Position numbers and translations under genes: made by a program. Of a DNA stretch of 64,000 bases, positions 8,970-21,340 are shown piece after piece. The stretch lies in contig NZ_AP022603.1 in NCBI RefSeq assembly GCF_010726955.1, forward strand, positions 1,550,001 through 1,614,000, given 5' to 3'. The notes beneath the pieces were generated by a model, which made no database searches, had not been told where the DNA came from, and worked only from the letters and a program-made list of their open reading frames with translations. This stretch comes from Mycolicibacterium fallax. Lineage in GTDB: Bacteria > Actinomycetota > Actinomycetes > Mycobacteriales > Mycobacteriaceae. Positions within the stretch are counted from its first letter, which is position 1; each line of letters begins with the position of its first letter.

Positions 8970-9583
8970 ACTACCCCGCGATTGCCGTCGTACTGTTGCT
9001 CATCTTCGGCGCCCTCGGCTTCGGGTGGCGCAGTTGGCGGCAGTTCCGCCGCACCGGATCGACCGGGTTCAAGGGCGTCAGCGGGTCGGTGGGCTCGGTC
9101 GAGTGGCTCGCCGGCGCGGGTTTTCTGCTGGCGATCCTGATCGCGGTGGCCGCACCGGTGCTGCAGTGGGCGCAGCTGCTGGCTCCGGTGCCGGCGCTGG
9201 TCGCCCCGTGGCTGCAGGCCATCGGGATCGCCCTGGCGATCGCCGGCAGCTGCGGCACCGTCTACGCGCAGATCGACATGGGCGACTCCTGGCGGATCGG
9301 GGTCGACCCAGGCGAACGCACCGCGCTGGTGCGCACCGGGGTGTTCGGCCGGGTCCGCAACCCGATCTTCACCGCGATGCTGGTGTTCGGTGCGGGCATC
9401 GCGCTGGTCACCCCGAATGTGTTGGCGCTGATCGGGTTCGCGCTGCTGCTGGTCACCATCGAGCTGCAGGTCCGGGTGGTCGAGGAGCCGTATCTGGCCC
9501 AGGTGCACGGCGAGCCGTACCGCGACTACACCGCCACCGTCGGCCGGTTCATTCCGGGCGTCGGGCGCTCCCCCAGCCGCTGA
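8966..9583 (+). CDS. Membrane methyltransferase of the isoprenylcysteine carboxyl methyltransferase type
   Basis: 205 aa, Rv2437-like. Four or five hydrophobic segments are visible (near residues 5-22, 47-70, 78-98 and 140-170). The C-terminal part has TGVFGRVRNPIFTAMLVF and VVEEPYLAQVHGEPYRDY, the RNP-x(n)-EE-x-Y-GxxY pattern of ICMT/phospholipid methyltransferase-like membrane enzymes. These use S-adenosylmethionine; the acceptor here is unknown. The ATG overlaps the rbsK stop. It converges on nadE with only 3 bases between stop codons. Confidence 0.8.
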   Translation: MNYPAIAVVLLLIFGALGFGWRSWRQFRRTGSTGFKGVSGSVGSVEWLAGAGFLLAILIAVAAPVLQWAQLLAPVPALVAPWLQAIGIALAIAGSCGTVYAQIDMGDSWRIGVDPGERTALVRTGVFGRVRNPIFTAMLVFGAGIALVTPNVLALIGFALLLVTIELQVRVVEEPYLAQVHGEPYRDYTATVGRFIPGVGRSPSR

Positions 9584-9586
9584 GCC

Positions 9587-11659
9587 TCAGGCCCCGCGCG
9601 GGATGTCCCGGTCGATCTCGGCCAGCCAGATCCGCGCGGACAGGTCCGAGGGCGCACGCCAATCTCCGCGCGGGGACAGCGATCCGCCCGCCGAAACCTT
9701 CGGGCCGTTGGGCAGGGCGGAACGCTTGAACTGGCTGAACGCGTAGAACCGCCGCGCGAACACCGTCAGCCAGTCCCGAATCTCGTTCAGGCCGTACTGC
9801 GTTCGCCGCTCCGGCGGGTAGCCGGGCGGCCAGTCGCCGGCCTCGGCGTCGCGCCAGGCATGCCAGGCCAGGAACGCGATCTTGGCCGGACCGAACCCGT
9901 GGCGCAGCACCTGGTACAGCGAAAAGTCCTGCAGCGCATAGGGCCCGACCGTCGCCTCGCTGCTCTGCACCGGCTCGCCCGCATCGGTGGGCACCAGCTC
10001 CGGGGTGATCTCGGTGTCGAGCACGCTGGTCAGCACCTCGCCGACCTCGGGGCCGAACTCGCGTTGGCTGATCACCCACCGAATCAGGTGCTGGATCAGG
10101 GTTTTCGGGACGCCGCCGTTGACGTTGTAGTGCGACATCTGATCGCCGACGCCGTAGGTCGACCAGCCCAGCGCCAGCTCGGAGAGGTCCCCGGTGCCCA
10201 GCACGATGCCACCGCGCTGGTTGGCCAGCCGGAACAGGTAGTCGGTGCGCAGCCCGGCCTGCACGTTCTCGAAGGTGACGTCGTAGACCTTCTCGCCGCG
10301 ACCGAACGGATGGTCCATGTTGGCCAGCATCAGCGCGGCGGTGTCGCGGATGTCGAGTTCGGCGAAGGTCACCCCCAGCGCCTCGCTCAGCGCGATGGCG
10401 TTGTTCTTGGTGTGCTCACCGGTGGCGAATCCGGGCATGGTGAACGCCAGGATGTCGCTGCGGGGGCGGCCCTCCCGGTCCATCGCCCGGGCCGCGACGA
10501 TCAGCGCGTGGGTGGAGTCCAGGCCACCGGAAACCCCGATGACGACCTTCGGATAGTTCAGTGCCCGCAGCCGTTGTTCCAGTCCGGACACCTGGATGTT
10601 GTAGGCCTCGTAGCAATCCTGTTGCAGCCGTGCCGGATCGGCCGGCACGAAGGGGAAGCGTTCCACCGCGCGGCGCAGCCCGATGTCGCCGTCCGGCGGG
10701 TCAAGGGTGAACTCCACCCGGCGGAACCCCGCAGCGGTGTCCGCCGCATGGGTGTCCGCCTCGTCGATGCCGTGCCGGCGGCGATTGTCGTCGAAGGTGC
10801 CCATCCGCAGCCGCTCGGAGCGCAGCAGCCCGGTGTCGATGTCGGCGACGCTGCGGGCCGCGCCGCGCGGGAAGCGCGCCGACTCGGCCAGCAGCCGGCC
10901 GTTCTCGTAGATCATCGTCTGACCGTCCCAGGCCAGGTCGGTGCTCGACTCGCCCTCCCCCGCGGCGGCGTAGACGTAGCCGGCCAGGCAGCGCGCGGAG
11001 GCCGAGGACACCATCAGCTTGCGTTGCTCGGCGCGGCCGACGGTGATCGGGCTGCCGGACAGGTTGGCCAGCACGGTGGCACCGGCCAGCGCGGCCCGCG
11101 CGCTCGGCGGGATCGGCACCCAGATGTCCTCGCAGATCTCCACGTGCAGCACGAAATCCGGCAGATCGGCCGCCGCGAACAGCAGGTCGGGCCCGAACGG
11201 CACCTCGGCGCCCGCCACCCGGATCGTCGCGCGAATGTCGTCGCCGGGGGCAAACTGGCGCCGCTCGTAGAACTCTCGGTAGGTCGGCAGGTAGGACTTG
11301 GGCGCCACACCCAGGATCCGGCCGCGGTGGATCACCACGGCGGTGTTGTAGATCCGGTGCCGAAAGCGCAGCGGTGCGCCGACCACCAGCACCGGACGCA
11401 GCTCCGCCGAGGCCCGCACCAGCTCCGCCAGCGCCGCCTCCACCGCGGTCAGCAGGGTGTCCTGCAGCAGGATGTCGTCGATCGAGTAGCCGGTCAGCGT
11501 GAGCTCGGGGAAAACCGTCAGCGCGACGCCGTCGTCGTGGCAGTCCCGGGCGGTGGCGAGCACCGCCGCGGCGTTGGCGGCCGGGTCACCGATGGTGGTG
11601 TGCAGGGTGCTGGCGGCGACCCGCACGAATCCGTGTCGGTAGGCGGAAAAGAAGTCCAC
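9587..11659 (-). CDS. nadE: Glutamine-dependent NAD+ synthetase NadE
   Basis: 690 aa, two-domain form. The N-terminal nitrilase-type glutaminase domain shows the catalytic triad Glu52 ([10 protein letters not shown]), Lys121 ([12 protein letters not shown]) and the Cys of HVEICEDIW. The C-terminal synthetase domain has the P-loop [14 protein letters not shown] and [13 protein letters not shown]. It amidates nicotinic acid adenine dinucleotide to NAD+ using ammonia channelled from glutamine. The start is the GTG at 11659; no strong ribosome site is seen. The M. tuberculosis protein is of similar length. It completes the pathway begun by nadD at 1451-2104. Confidence 0.95.
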   Translation of the reverse strand: MDFFSAYRHGFVRVAASTLHTTIGDPAANAAAVLATARDCHDDGVALTVFPELTLTGYSIDDILLQDTLLTAVEAALAELVRASAELRPVLVVGAPLRFRHRIYNTAVVIHRGRILGVAPKSYLPTYREFYERRQFAPGDDIRATIRVAGAEVPFGPDLLFAAADLPDFVLHVEICEDIWVPIPPSARAALAGATVLANLSGSPITVGRAEQRKLMVSSASARCLAGYVYAAAGEGESSTDLAWDGQTMIYENGRLLAESARFPRGAARSVADIDTGLLRSERLRMGTFDDNRRRHGIDEADTHAADTAAGFRRVEFTLDPPDGDIGLRRAVERFPFVPADPARLQQDCYEAYNIQVSGLEQRLRALNYPKVVIGVSGGLDSTHALIVAARAMDREGRPRSDILAFTMPGFATGEHTKNNAIALSEALGVTFAELDIRDTAALMLANMDHPFGRGEKVYDVTFENVQAGLRTDYLFRLANQRGGIVLGTGDLSELALGWSTYGVGDQMSHYNVNGGVPKTLIQHLIRWVISQREFGPEVGEVLTSVLDTEITPELVPTDAGEPVQSSEATVGPYALQDFSLYQVLRHGFGPAKIAFLAWHAWRDAEAGDWPPGYPPERRTQYGLNEIRDWLTVFARRFYAFSQFKRSALPNGPKVSAGGSLSPRGDWRAPSDLSARIWLAEIDRDIPRGA

Positions 11660-11727
11660 CCGCAGATTGTCTCAAAGTGCCGGGGTGCCGGGGTGGCTGC
11701 GCCGGAAACGGCGGCCCGGCGCGCCGT

Positions 11728-11955
11728 TCAGCGGCCCGGGCTCAAGATCCCGGAACGCAGCGCCGCCCCGATGTTGGACATCACCCGGTCCAGCAGCGCC
11801 GAGTAGTCCGCGCCGTTGTCGAGGAAGCGGCGCATCCCGTTGCGGATCAGGTACGCGTCGACCCGGCGATCGATGGGCCAGTTCGCGTACGTGCGTCCGG
11901 TGAACTCCGAGCGCAGAAACTTCCACGCCACCTCATCGATTTCCCCTACCGGCAT
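11728..11955 (-). CDS. Small conserved hypothetical protein
   Basis: 75 aa, function unknown. The start at 11955 (MPVGEIDEVAWKFLRSEF) is supported by AGGGGG 5 bases upstream. Readable features are an aromatic N-terminal helix, the segment RTYANWPIDRRVDAYLIRNG and a C-terminal helix ending in SGILSPGR; there is no signal peptide or transmembrane segment. It lies between nadE and proB, all leftward, with 68 bases to nadE. Codon use matches its neighbours, so it is probably a native gene. A longer frame to 12024 lacks a ribosome site. Confidence 0.6.
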   Translation of the reverse strand: MPVGEIDEVAWKFLRSEFTGRTYANWPIDRRVDAYLIRNGMRRFLDNGADYSALLDRVMSNIGAALRSGILSPGR

Positions 11956-12069
11956 TGCAACCCCCTGCGCACTCGGCTGCCGACTCCCATACTGCCCTCG
12001 GCCCAGCCGCCATCCTAGTGACAAAAGTCATCACCGGACCAAATTGTGTCCCAACAAACAGCGGGTGGT

Positions 12070-13188
12070 TCAGTACGCAACGAGATCGTCGGCATGCACG
12101 ACGGGACGTCGCAGCTCAACGGGCAGATCCGCGGTCGAGCGGCCCAGCATCAACGCCAATTCGGCGGCGTCGTAGGCCACCACGCCCCGGCCCACCACGG
12201 TCCCGTCGGGACCGCGCAGTTCCACCACATCCCCGCCGTGGAAATACCCCGCCGCCTCGGTCACCCCGGCGGGCAGCAGCGACCGGCGCCGCTGCCCCAC
12301 CGCCCGGACCGCGCCCTCGTCGAGGGTGAGCGCCCCGGCGGCCTCCGCGGCATACCGCAGCCAGAACCGCCGCGCCGACATCCGGCGGCCGCGCGGGGCG
12401 AACACCGTGCCGACGGAGGCATCCGAGAGGGCGGCCTCCACCTGCGCGGCCGCGGCCAGCAGCACCGGCACCCCGGCATCGGCGGCCAGCAGCGCCGAGG
12501 ACAGCTTGGAGACCATGCCGCCGGTGCCCAGTCGGCTGCCGGTCCCGGCGATCACGTCGGCGAGGTCCTGCGGCCCGGCGACCTCCGGGATGAATCGGGC
12601 CGGCCGATCCGCGGTGGCCTTGCGCGGATCCCCGCTGTAGAGCCCGTCGATGTCCGACAGCAGCACCAGCGCGTCCGCACCGACCAGGTGCGCGACCAGC
12701 GCGGAGAGCCGGTCGTTGTCACCGAACCGGATCTCGTTGGTCGCGACGGTGTCGTTCTCGTTGACGATGGCCACCGCGTGCAGCGCGCGCAGTCGGTCCA
12801 GCGTCCGCTGGGCATTGTTGTGCTGGGATCGCATCGCCACGTCGTGGGCGGTCAGCAGCACCTGCCCGACGGTTCGGCCATAGCGGTGAAAGGCCGCGCT
12901 CCAGGCCCGGATCAGGGCCACCTGCCCGACGCTGGCCGCGGCCTGCTTGGTCGCCAGATCCTTGGGCCGCTTGGACAGCCCGAGCGGCTCCATGCCCGCG
13001 GCGATGGCGCCGGAGGACACGATGACCACGTCCGAGCCTGCCGCCATCCGAGCCTCGATGGCGTCGGCCAGACGCTGCAGCCGGGCGGTGTCGAACTCGC
13101 CGGTCGGCGTGGTCAGCGCGGTGGTGCCGATCTTGACGACGACGCTGCGCGCGGTGCGGACCGCGGCACGATGCACGGATTCGGCCAC
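12070..13188 (-). CDS. proB: Glutamate 5-kinase ProB
   Basis: 372 aa. It phosphorylates glutamate with ATP to gamma-glutamyl phosphate, the first and feedback-regulated step of proline synthesis. The amino acid kinase domain shows [43 protein letters not shown] and [13 protein letters not shown]. The C-terminal 90 residues are a PUA domain ([28 protein letters not shown]). GTG start at 13188, only 6 bases after the obg stop, so it is the last gene of the rplU-rpmA-obg-proB unit, as in M. tuberculosis. ProA is encoded 6 kb away on the same strand. Confidence 0.95.
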   Translation of the reverse strand: MAESVHRAAVRTARSVVVKIGTTALTTPTGEFDTARLQRLADAIEARMAAGSDVVIVSSGAIAAGMEPLGLSKRPKDLATKQAAASVGQVALIRAWSAAFHRYGRTVGQVLLTAHDVAMRSQHNNAQRTLDRLRALHAVAIVNENDTVATNEIRFGDNDRLSALVAHLVGADALVLLSDIDGLYSGDPRKATADRPARFIPEVAGPQDLADVIAGTGSRLGTGGMVSKLSSALLAADAGVPVLLAAAAQVEAALSDASVGTVFAPRGRRMSARRFWLRYAAEAAGALTLDEGAVRAVGQRRRSLLPAGVTEAAGYFHGGDVVELRGPDGTVVGRGVVAYDAAELALMLGRSTADLPVELRRPVVHADDLVAY

Positions 13189-13194
13189 CGGAAC

Positions 13195-14643
13195 CTACTC
13201 GGCCTCGTCGTCGCGGGAGGCCCGGCGATCCCGGCGCGCGGCCTTACGCTCGGAGGCCCCGACCCGGTCGGTGCGCTCCAGCCGGGTGTCGGTGCCGCGG
13301 CCGGACGGCGTGACGTCGACACCGGCGGGGGTCTGCGGTTCCCAGTCGAAGGTCATGTCACCGATGGTGACCGTGCACCCCGGCCGCGCCCCCTGGCGCA
13401 ACAGTTCGTCCTCGACACCGAGGCGGGCGAGCCGGTCGCCGAGATAGCCGACGGCCTCGTCGTTGTCGAAGTTGGTCTGCGCGATCCAGCGTTCCGGGCG
13501 CGAACCGCGCACCACGAAGCCACCCATACCGTCGGGCCGGACCTCGAAGGACTTCTCGTCGACCGGGATCGGCCGGATCACCGGCCGGCGCGCCACCGGC
13601 GGGGGCAGCTCGGCGCGGTAGGCCGACACCATCTCCCACAGCCCGAAGATGAGCGGCCGCAAACCGATTCGGGCCACCGTGGAGATCTCGTACACCGGCC
13701 AGCCGCGGGCCTCGATGTCCGCGCGGACCAGCTCGGCCATGTCCTTGGCATCGGGCACGTCGATCTTGTTCAGCACCACCGCCCGGGGCCGCTCGGCCAG
13801 GTCGCCGAGCACCGAGTCGCCCTGCAACGTCGGCTGATAGGCGGCCAGCTCGGCCTCCAGCGCATCGATGTCGGAGACCGGATCGCGGCCGGATTCCAGT
13901 GTGGCGCAGTCGATCACGTGCACCAGCACCGCGCAGCGCTCGATATGGCGGAGGAAGTCCAGGCCCAGGCCGCGGCCCTGCGAGGCACCCGGGATCAGCC
14001 CGGGCACGTCGGCCACGGTGAAGGTGTGTTCGCCGGCGGACACCACCCCGAGGTTGGGCACCAGGGTGGTGAACGGGTAGTCGGCGATCTTGGGTTTGGC
14101 GGCCGAGATCGCCGACACCAGCGACGACTTGCCCGCCGAGGGAAATCCGATCAGGCCGACGTCGGCGACGGTCTTGAGTTCCAGGGTGAGGTCGCGTTCC
14201 TCGCCCTTCTCACCCAGCAACGCGAAGCCGGGCGCCTTGCGGGCCCGCGAGGCCAGCGCGGCGTTGCCCAGCCCGCCGTGGCCACCGGCGGCCGCCTCGA
14301 ATCGCGTTCCGGCGCCGACCAGATCGGCCAGCACCCGGCCCTGCGCGTCGACGACGACGGTGCCGTCGGGGACCCGGACCTCCAGGTCGGCGCCCGCCGC
14401 GCCGTCGCGGTTGCTGCCCTGGCCCTGCTTGCCCGAGGGTGCCACCACGTGCGGGTGGAAATGGAAGTCCAGCAGGGTGTGCACCTGCGGGTCGACGACG
14501 AGCACGATGCTGCCGCCGTTGCCGCCGTTGCCGCCGTCGGGTCCGCCGAGCGGTTTGAACTTCTCGCGGTGGACCGACGCGCAGCCGTTACCACCGGAAC
14601 CGGCCCGCGCGTGGATCACGACGCGGTCGACGAACCGGGGCAT
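13195..14643 (-). CDS. obg: Obg-family GTPase (Obg/CgtA)
   Basis: 482 aa, near the 479 aa of M. tuberculosis Obg. Domains in order: glycine-rich Obg fold (residues 1-158, [11 protein letters not shown]), G domain with P-loop [10 protein letters not shown], switch [16 protein letters not shown] and NKID, and the OCT domain (about 345-425). Obg binds the 50S ribosomal subunit and links ribosome assembly to nutrient state. The ATG at 14643 has AAAGGA 6 bases upstream; a GTG at 14658 would fuse the ribosome site into the protein and is rejected. The C-terminus is an extra charged tail ([20 protein letters not shown]). Confidence 0.95.
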   Translation of the reverse strand: MPRFVDRVVIHARAGSGGNGCASVHREKFKPLGGPDGGNGGNGGSIVLVVDPQVHTLLDFHFHPHVVAPSGKQGQGSNRDGAAGADLEVRVPDGTVVVDAQGRVLADLVGAGTRFEAAAGGHGGLGNAALASRARKAPGFALLGEKGEERDLTLELKTVADVGLIGFPSAGKSSLVSAISAAKPKIADYPFTTLVPNLGVVSAGEHTFTVADVPGLIPGASQGRGLGLDFLRHIERCAVLVHVIDCATLESGRDPVSDIDALEAELAAYQPTLQGDSVLGDLAERPRAVVLNKIDVPDAKDMAELVRADIEARGWPVYEISTVARIGLRPLIFGLWEMVSAYRAELPPPVARRPVIRPIPVDEKSFEVRPDGMGGFVVRGSRPERWIAQTNFDNDEAVGYLGDRLARLGVEDELLRQGARPGCTVTIGDMTFDWEPQTPAGVDVTPSGRGTDTRLERTDRVGASERKAARRDRRASRDDEAE

Positions 14644-14720
14644 GCCAGGTCCTTTCACCGGTAACGCCAGGGTCCGGATTCGCGTCGCAAATGCGCCCTG
14701 GCGTTACATTCGCGAAAAGG

Positions 14721-14978
14721 TCAGGCCTCGACCGGAAGGATGTTGACGGTCTTGCGGCCACGCTTCACGCCGAACTCGACCGCACCGGCGGCCGTGGCGA
14801 ACAGCGTGTCGTCGCCACCGCGGCCGACGTTGACGCCCGGGTGGAAGTGGGTGCCGCGCTGGCGGACCAGGATCTCGCCGGACTTGACGACCTGGCCGCC
14901 GAACCGCTTGACGCCGAGTCGCTGAGCGTTGGAGTCGCGACCGTTCCGCGAGCTGGAAGCGCCCTTTTTGTGTGCCAT
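14721..14978 (-). CDS. rpmA: 50S ribosomal protein bL27
   Basis: 85 aa. The N-terminus [16 protein letters not shown] reaches the peptidyl transferase centre in the assembled ribosome. [20 protein letters not shown] and [16 protein letters not shown] are family hallmarks. AGGAG lies 6 bases before the ATG. No N-terminal pre-sequence of the Firmicutes type is present. It sits between rplU and obg, 77 bases before the obg start. Confidence 0.97.
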   Translation of the reverse strand: MAHKKGASSSRNGRDSNAQRLGVKRFGGQVVKSGEILVRQRGTHFHPGVNVGRGGDDTLFATAAGAVEFGVKRGRKTVNILPVEA

Positions 14979-15030
14979 TGCTAGCTCCTGTGAGTCTGTT
15001 CGAAGTCGGTGTGGGGCAGCCCGGGTGGGA

Positions 15031-15354
15031 CTACTTGATGCCGGTGACCTTCAGCACGGTCAGCGGCTGACGGTGGCCCTGCCGCTTGTGGTAGCCGGTC
15101 TTGTTCTTGAACTTGTGGATCCGGATCTTCGGGCCCTTGGTGTGCTCCAGCACCTCACCGGTGACGGCGACCTTGGCCAGCGCGTCGGCGTCGGTGGTGA
15201 CGGTGGCGCCGTTGACGACCAGCGCGACCGGCAGCGAGACCGAGCTGCCCGGCTCGGCGTCGAGCTTCTCCACCTTGACGATGTCACCAGCGGCGACCTT
15301 GTACTGCTTGCCGCCGGTCTTGACGATCGCGTACGTGGCGTTCTCAGTGGCCAT
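15031..15354 (-). CDS. rplU: 50S ribosomal protein bL21
   Basis: 107 aa. [18 protein letters not shown] at the N-terminus and [19 protein letters not shown] at the C-terminus are diagnostic. I chose the ATG at 15354 because GAAGGA lies 9 bases upstream, whereas the in-frame ATG at 15363 directly abuts that sequence. First gene of rplU-rpmA-obg-proB. Its leader (15355-15506) contains a 7-bp hairpin at 15429-15449 (GCGGGAG/CTCCCGC), which may be structural; no known ribosomal leader motif was recognised. Confidence 0.96.
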   Translation of the reverse strand: MATENATYAIVKTGGKQYKVAAGDIVKVEKLDAEPGSSVSLPVALVVNGATVTTDADALAKVAVTGEVLEHTKGPKIRIHKFKNKTGYHKRQGHRQPLTVLKVTGIK

Positions 15355-15506
15355 CGAGCTCATTCCTTCGGTGCGTCTTCTCACGGGGCGCGCGCCACCC
15401 GGGGGCAGCGTGCGCGGGTCTTGGGGGTGCGGGAGCGGTTACCTCCCGCCGGCTGCGGGCCCAGGGCCTACAGACAACTGCTCAAGGTTACGTGACCAGC
15501 ACGGAG

Positions 15507-15523
15507 GGGGGCAAATCGCCCCC
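15507..15523 (-). terminator. Hairpin just after rne (possible terminator)
   Basis: GGGGGC-AAATC-GCCCCC lies 8 bases beyond the rne stop codon. The 6-bp GC stem is strong but no U-tract follows, so it is a weak candidate for a mycobacterial terminator or RNA end. Confidence 0.4.
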
Positions 15524-15531
15524 GGTTCCGC

Positions 15532-18747
<3,216 letters not shown>

Positions 18748-19047
18748 GTAAGTCTCCTCTAGCCCCCGGGCGCGTCGAGGAGACGCGGCCGCGCGAGGGC
18801 CTGGCTGTGAGCCCGACCGGGAGGCCGGGCTTGTCGTGGTCTCGCCCCGGGCAGCTCTTGTGAAGCCCACCCGGTGCCTGGGTCGGGTGCAGGTCGTGAC
18901 GGCCCGCGCCGCACCGCCGAAACGATGGTCGCGCTCGTCTGAACCTTCACTCGGGATTCCGCCGCCGGCCAGGATGTCCGGTAGCGACGTTCACCAACGC
19001 CCAGTATCCCACACCCGCGTCAGCGGATTGACCAGGCCGGGCCGAGA
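18748..19047 (-). other. Leader region between ndk and rne
   Basis: 300 bases without a gene. The minus strand carries GATACT (19003-19008), a plausible -10 box with no clear -35, which would give a 5'-UTR of about 245 bases for rne. The rest is GC-rich with short inverted repeats (for example CCCGACCGGGAGGCCGGG near 18811). Long rne leaders serve autoregulation in other bacteria; that this one does is inference. Confidence 0.4.
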
Positions 19048-19458
19048 CTAAAGCGCGGGGAACCAGAGCGCGATCTCGCGCGCCGCCGATTCCGGCGAGT
19101 CCGAGCCGTGGACCAGGTTGTACTGGGTCTCCAGGCCGAAGTCCCCGCGGATGGTGCCGGGCACCGCCTTCTCGACCGGATCGGTACCGCCGGCCAGCTG
19201 GCGGAACGCGGCGATGGCGCGCGGCCCCTCCAGCACAGCGGCCACCAGCGGCCCGGAGGTGATGAACTCCAGCAGGTCACCGAAGAACGGCCGCTCGGCG
19301 TGCTCGGCGTAGTGGGCGCGGGCCACCTCGTCGGCGACGTTCACCAGCTGCAGGGCAACCAGGGTGAGGCCTTTCCGCTCAATGCGGGCGAGGATCTCGC
19401 CAACCAGCTTGCGCTCGACGCCGTCGGGCTTGATCAACACCAGGGTCCGCTCAGTCAC
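19048..19458 (-). CDS. ndk: Nucleoside diphosphate kinase Ndk
   Basis: 136 aa, the same length as M. tuberculosis NdkA. It moves the terminal phosphate of ATP to nucleoside diphosphates through a phosphohistidine. [20 protein letters not shown] opens the protein and the active His lies in the [12 protein letters not shown] region. GTG start at 19458: TACGCT is 7 bases upstream and no ribosome site is seen, so a leaderless transcript is likely. An in-frame extension to 19494 would place residues ahead of the conserved first strand and is rejected. Confidence 0.96.
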   Translation of the reverse strand: MTERTLVLIKPDGVERKLVGEILARIERKGLTLVALQLVNVADEVARAHYAEHAERPFFGDLLEFITSGPLVAAVLEGPRAIAAFRQLAGGTDPVEKAVPGTIRGDFGLETQYNLVHGSDSPESAAREIALWFPAL

Positions 19459-19465
19459 GGCGGAA

Positions 19466-19471
19466 AGCGTA
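19466..19471 (-). promoter_or_regulatory. Putative -10 box of ndk (leaderless pattern)
   Basis: TACGCT ends 7 bases before the ndk GTG, with no Shine-Dalgarno sequence between them. Confidence 0.45.
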
Positions 19472-19511
19472 AGGGAATACCGCCGCACCGCCAAACCGCG
19501 GGCGCCGGGCG

Positions 19512-19934
19512 CTACTGCGGGCGTTGCTGGCTGGGCAACAGGCCGAGCCGCTGCCGGCGCAGCACCTCATGCCGCAGGTAGCCGATCAGCAGCCACACCC
19601 CGGCGAACAGCAGGCCCATGAACCCGACGGCCGGGTAGATCAGCCAGCCCGCGATCAGCACGAGTTGCACCGCCAGGTTCGCCCAGAACGCCCACGGCTT
19701 GCCCTGGATGCCGGCCATCAGGAACAGCAGCACCGCGAAACCGATCAGGTACCACCGCGATCCGGCGGTCAGTCCCCCGCCCACGGCGCCGACCACCGGC
19801 AGTGCCAGCAGCACGACGATGGCCTCCAGGATCAGCGTGCCTGCCATCACACCGCGGAAGCTCTTCCACGGATCGGCGGCCGGCGGTGCGCTCGCCGGCT
19901 CGTCGCGGCGCGGTTGGTCAGCGGGGCCGGTCAT
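19512..19934 (-). CDS. DUF4233 integral membrane protein
   Basis: 140 aa, function unknown, equivalent to Rv2446c. After a Pro/Ala-rich cytoplasmic N-terminus of about 25 residues come four hydrophobic segments (roughly 30-52, 58-77, 84-100 and 103-120) and a basic C-terminus (RRQRLGLL). The motif [18 protein letters not shown] is typical of DUF4233. The ATG overlaps the folC stop (ATGA), and this gene always follows folC in mycobacteria as far as I know. That suggests translational coupling but does not reveal a role. Confidence 0.85.
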   Translation of the reverse strand: MTGPADQPRRDEPASAPPAADPWKSFRGVMAGTLILEAIVVLLALPVVGAVGGGLTAGSRWYLIGFAVLLFLMAGIQGKPWAFWANLAVQLVLIAGWLIYPAVGFMGLLFAGVWLLIGYLRHEVLRRQRLGLLPSQQRPQ

Positions 19935-21340
19935 GACGGATCCTTCCCGAACAGGGTGCGGGCGGCGCCCGCGGTCACCACCGAGCCGGTGATGACGATG
20001 CCGGCGCCGGACATCCCGGTGTCCAGGCCGGATTGCTCCACCAGGGCCGTCGCGGCCTCGATCGCGTCGGCCAGGCCCGGGGCGGTCAGCACCCGGTCGG
20101 TGCCGAACCGCTCGACGGCCAGCGCGGCCGCGTCGTCGATCGGCAGCGCCCGCGGCGAGCCGTTGCCGGTGATCACCACCTGGTCGAAGACCGGCTCCAG
20201 CGCCTCCAGGATGCCGGCGGCGTCCTTGTCGGCCAGCACCGCGATCACCCCGACCAGGAACCGGAAGTCGAACTCCTCGGCCAGCGTGGCGGCCAGCGCG
20301 GCGGCCCCGGCCGGGTTGTGCGCGGCGTCGATGAACACCGTCGGCGCGCTGCGCATCCGCTCCAGCCGGCCCGGGCTGCGGACCGCGGCGAACCCGGCGC
20401 GCACCGCGTCGACGTCGAGCTGCCGGTCGGCGCCGGCACCGAAGAACGCCTCCACCGCCGCCAGCGCGATCGCGGCATTGTGGGCCTGGTGAGCGCCGTG
20501 CAGCGGCAGGAAGACCTCGGAGTAGACGCCGCCGAGCCCCTGCAGTTCCAGCAGCTGCCCGCCGACCGCGGTCCGGCGGGCCAGCACGGCGAACTCCGAG
20601 CCCTCCCGGGCGACCGCGGCGTCGGCCCTGATCGTCTGGGCGAGGATCGCTTCCATCGCCGCCGGGTCCTGCTCGGCGATGACGGCGACGGTCTCCGGGC
20701 CGTCGGTGGCGGCGGCGATGATGCCGGCCTTCTCCGCGGCGATACCGGCCAGGTCCTCGCCGAGATAGTCCACGTGGTCACGCGAGATCGGGGTGATGAC
20801 GGCGACCGGCGCGCCGATCACGTTGGTGGCGTCCCAGCGGCCGCCGAGGCCCACCTCGACCACCGCGATGTCGACCGGGGCGTCGGCGAAGGCGGTGAAG
20901 GCCATCGCGGTGAGCACCTCGAACTTGCTCATCGCCGGGCCCGGCTCCCCCAGCGCCCCGGACCGGGACTGCTCGTCGATCATCTGGACGTACGGCTCGA
21001 TCTCCCGGTAGATCTCCACGTAGCGGGCCGGCGAGAGCGGCTCGCCGTCGATGGCGATGCGCTCCACCGCCGATTGCAGGTGCGGGCTGGTGGTCCGGCC
21101 GGTGCGCCGGTGCAGCGCGGTCAGCAGCGCGTCGATCATCCGGGCGACCGAGGTCTTGCCGTTGGTGCCCGCGACGTGGATCGCCGGATAGCCGCGCTGC
21201 GGGGAACCCAGCAGCTCCAGCAGCGCCGAGATCCGGGTCAGCGACGGTTCGATCTTGGTTTCCGGCCAGCGCTGGTCGAGCAGATGCTCGACCTGCAGCA
21301 GCGCGGCGATCTCGTCGGGGCTGGGTTCGGCGCGGGTCAT
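19931..21340 (-). CDS. folC: Folylpolyglutamate synthase / dihydrofolate synthase FolC
   Basis: 469 aa, Mur ligase fold. It adds glutamate to dihydropteroate and to folates. The P-loop is [14 protein letters not shown] near residue 57; SHDHVDYLG-type metal-binding residues appear as [23 protein letters not shown]; the C-terminal domain contains [10 protein letters not shown]. Both ends overlap neighbours by 4 bases (valS upstream, DUF4233 downstream), so valS-folC-DUF4233 is one tightly coupled unit. The length is close to the M. tuberculosis enzyme. Confidence 0.95.
   Translation of the reverse strand: MTRAEPSPDEIAALLQVEHLLDQRWPETKIEPSLTRISALLELLGSPQRGYPAIHVAGTNGKTSVARMIDALLTALHRRTGRTTSPHLQSAVERIAIDGEPLSPARYVEIYREIEPYVQMIDEQSRSGALGEPGPAMSKFEVLTAMAFTAFADAPVDIAVVEVGLGGRWDATNVIGAPVAVITPISRDHVDYLGEDLAGIAAEKAGIIAAATDGPETVAVIAEQDPAAMEAILAQTIRADAAVAREGSEFAVLARRTAVGGQLLELQGLGGVYSEVFLPLHGAHQAHNAAIALAAVEAFFGAGADRQLDVDAVRAGFAAVRSPGRLERMRSAPTVFIDAAHNPAGAAALAATLAEEFDFRFLVGVIAVLADKDAAGILEALEPVFDQVVITGNGSPRALPIDDAAALAVERFGTDRVLTAPGLADAIEAATALVEQSGLDTGMSGAGIVITGSVVTAGAARTLFGKDPS

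Noticed and set aside
14644..14658. Upstream GTG start for obg
   Set aside because: It would place the AAAGGA ribosome site inside the coding sequence and add residues before the conserved [11 protein letters not shown].
12046..14664. Very long rightward open frame opposite proB and obg
   Set aside because: It lacks any recognisable domain and is rich in Gly, Arg, His and Gln, as expected from the antisense of high-GC genes. Similar frames at 21394-24513, 50295-52883 and 55213-57213 are rejected for the same reason.
15429..15449. Hairpin in the rplU leader as a ribosomal-protein autoregulatory element
   Set aside because: A 7-bp GC stem is common in such sequence and did not match a known L21 leader.
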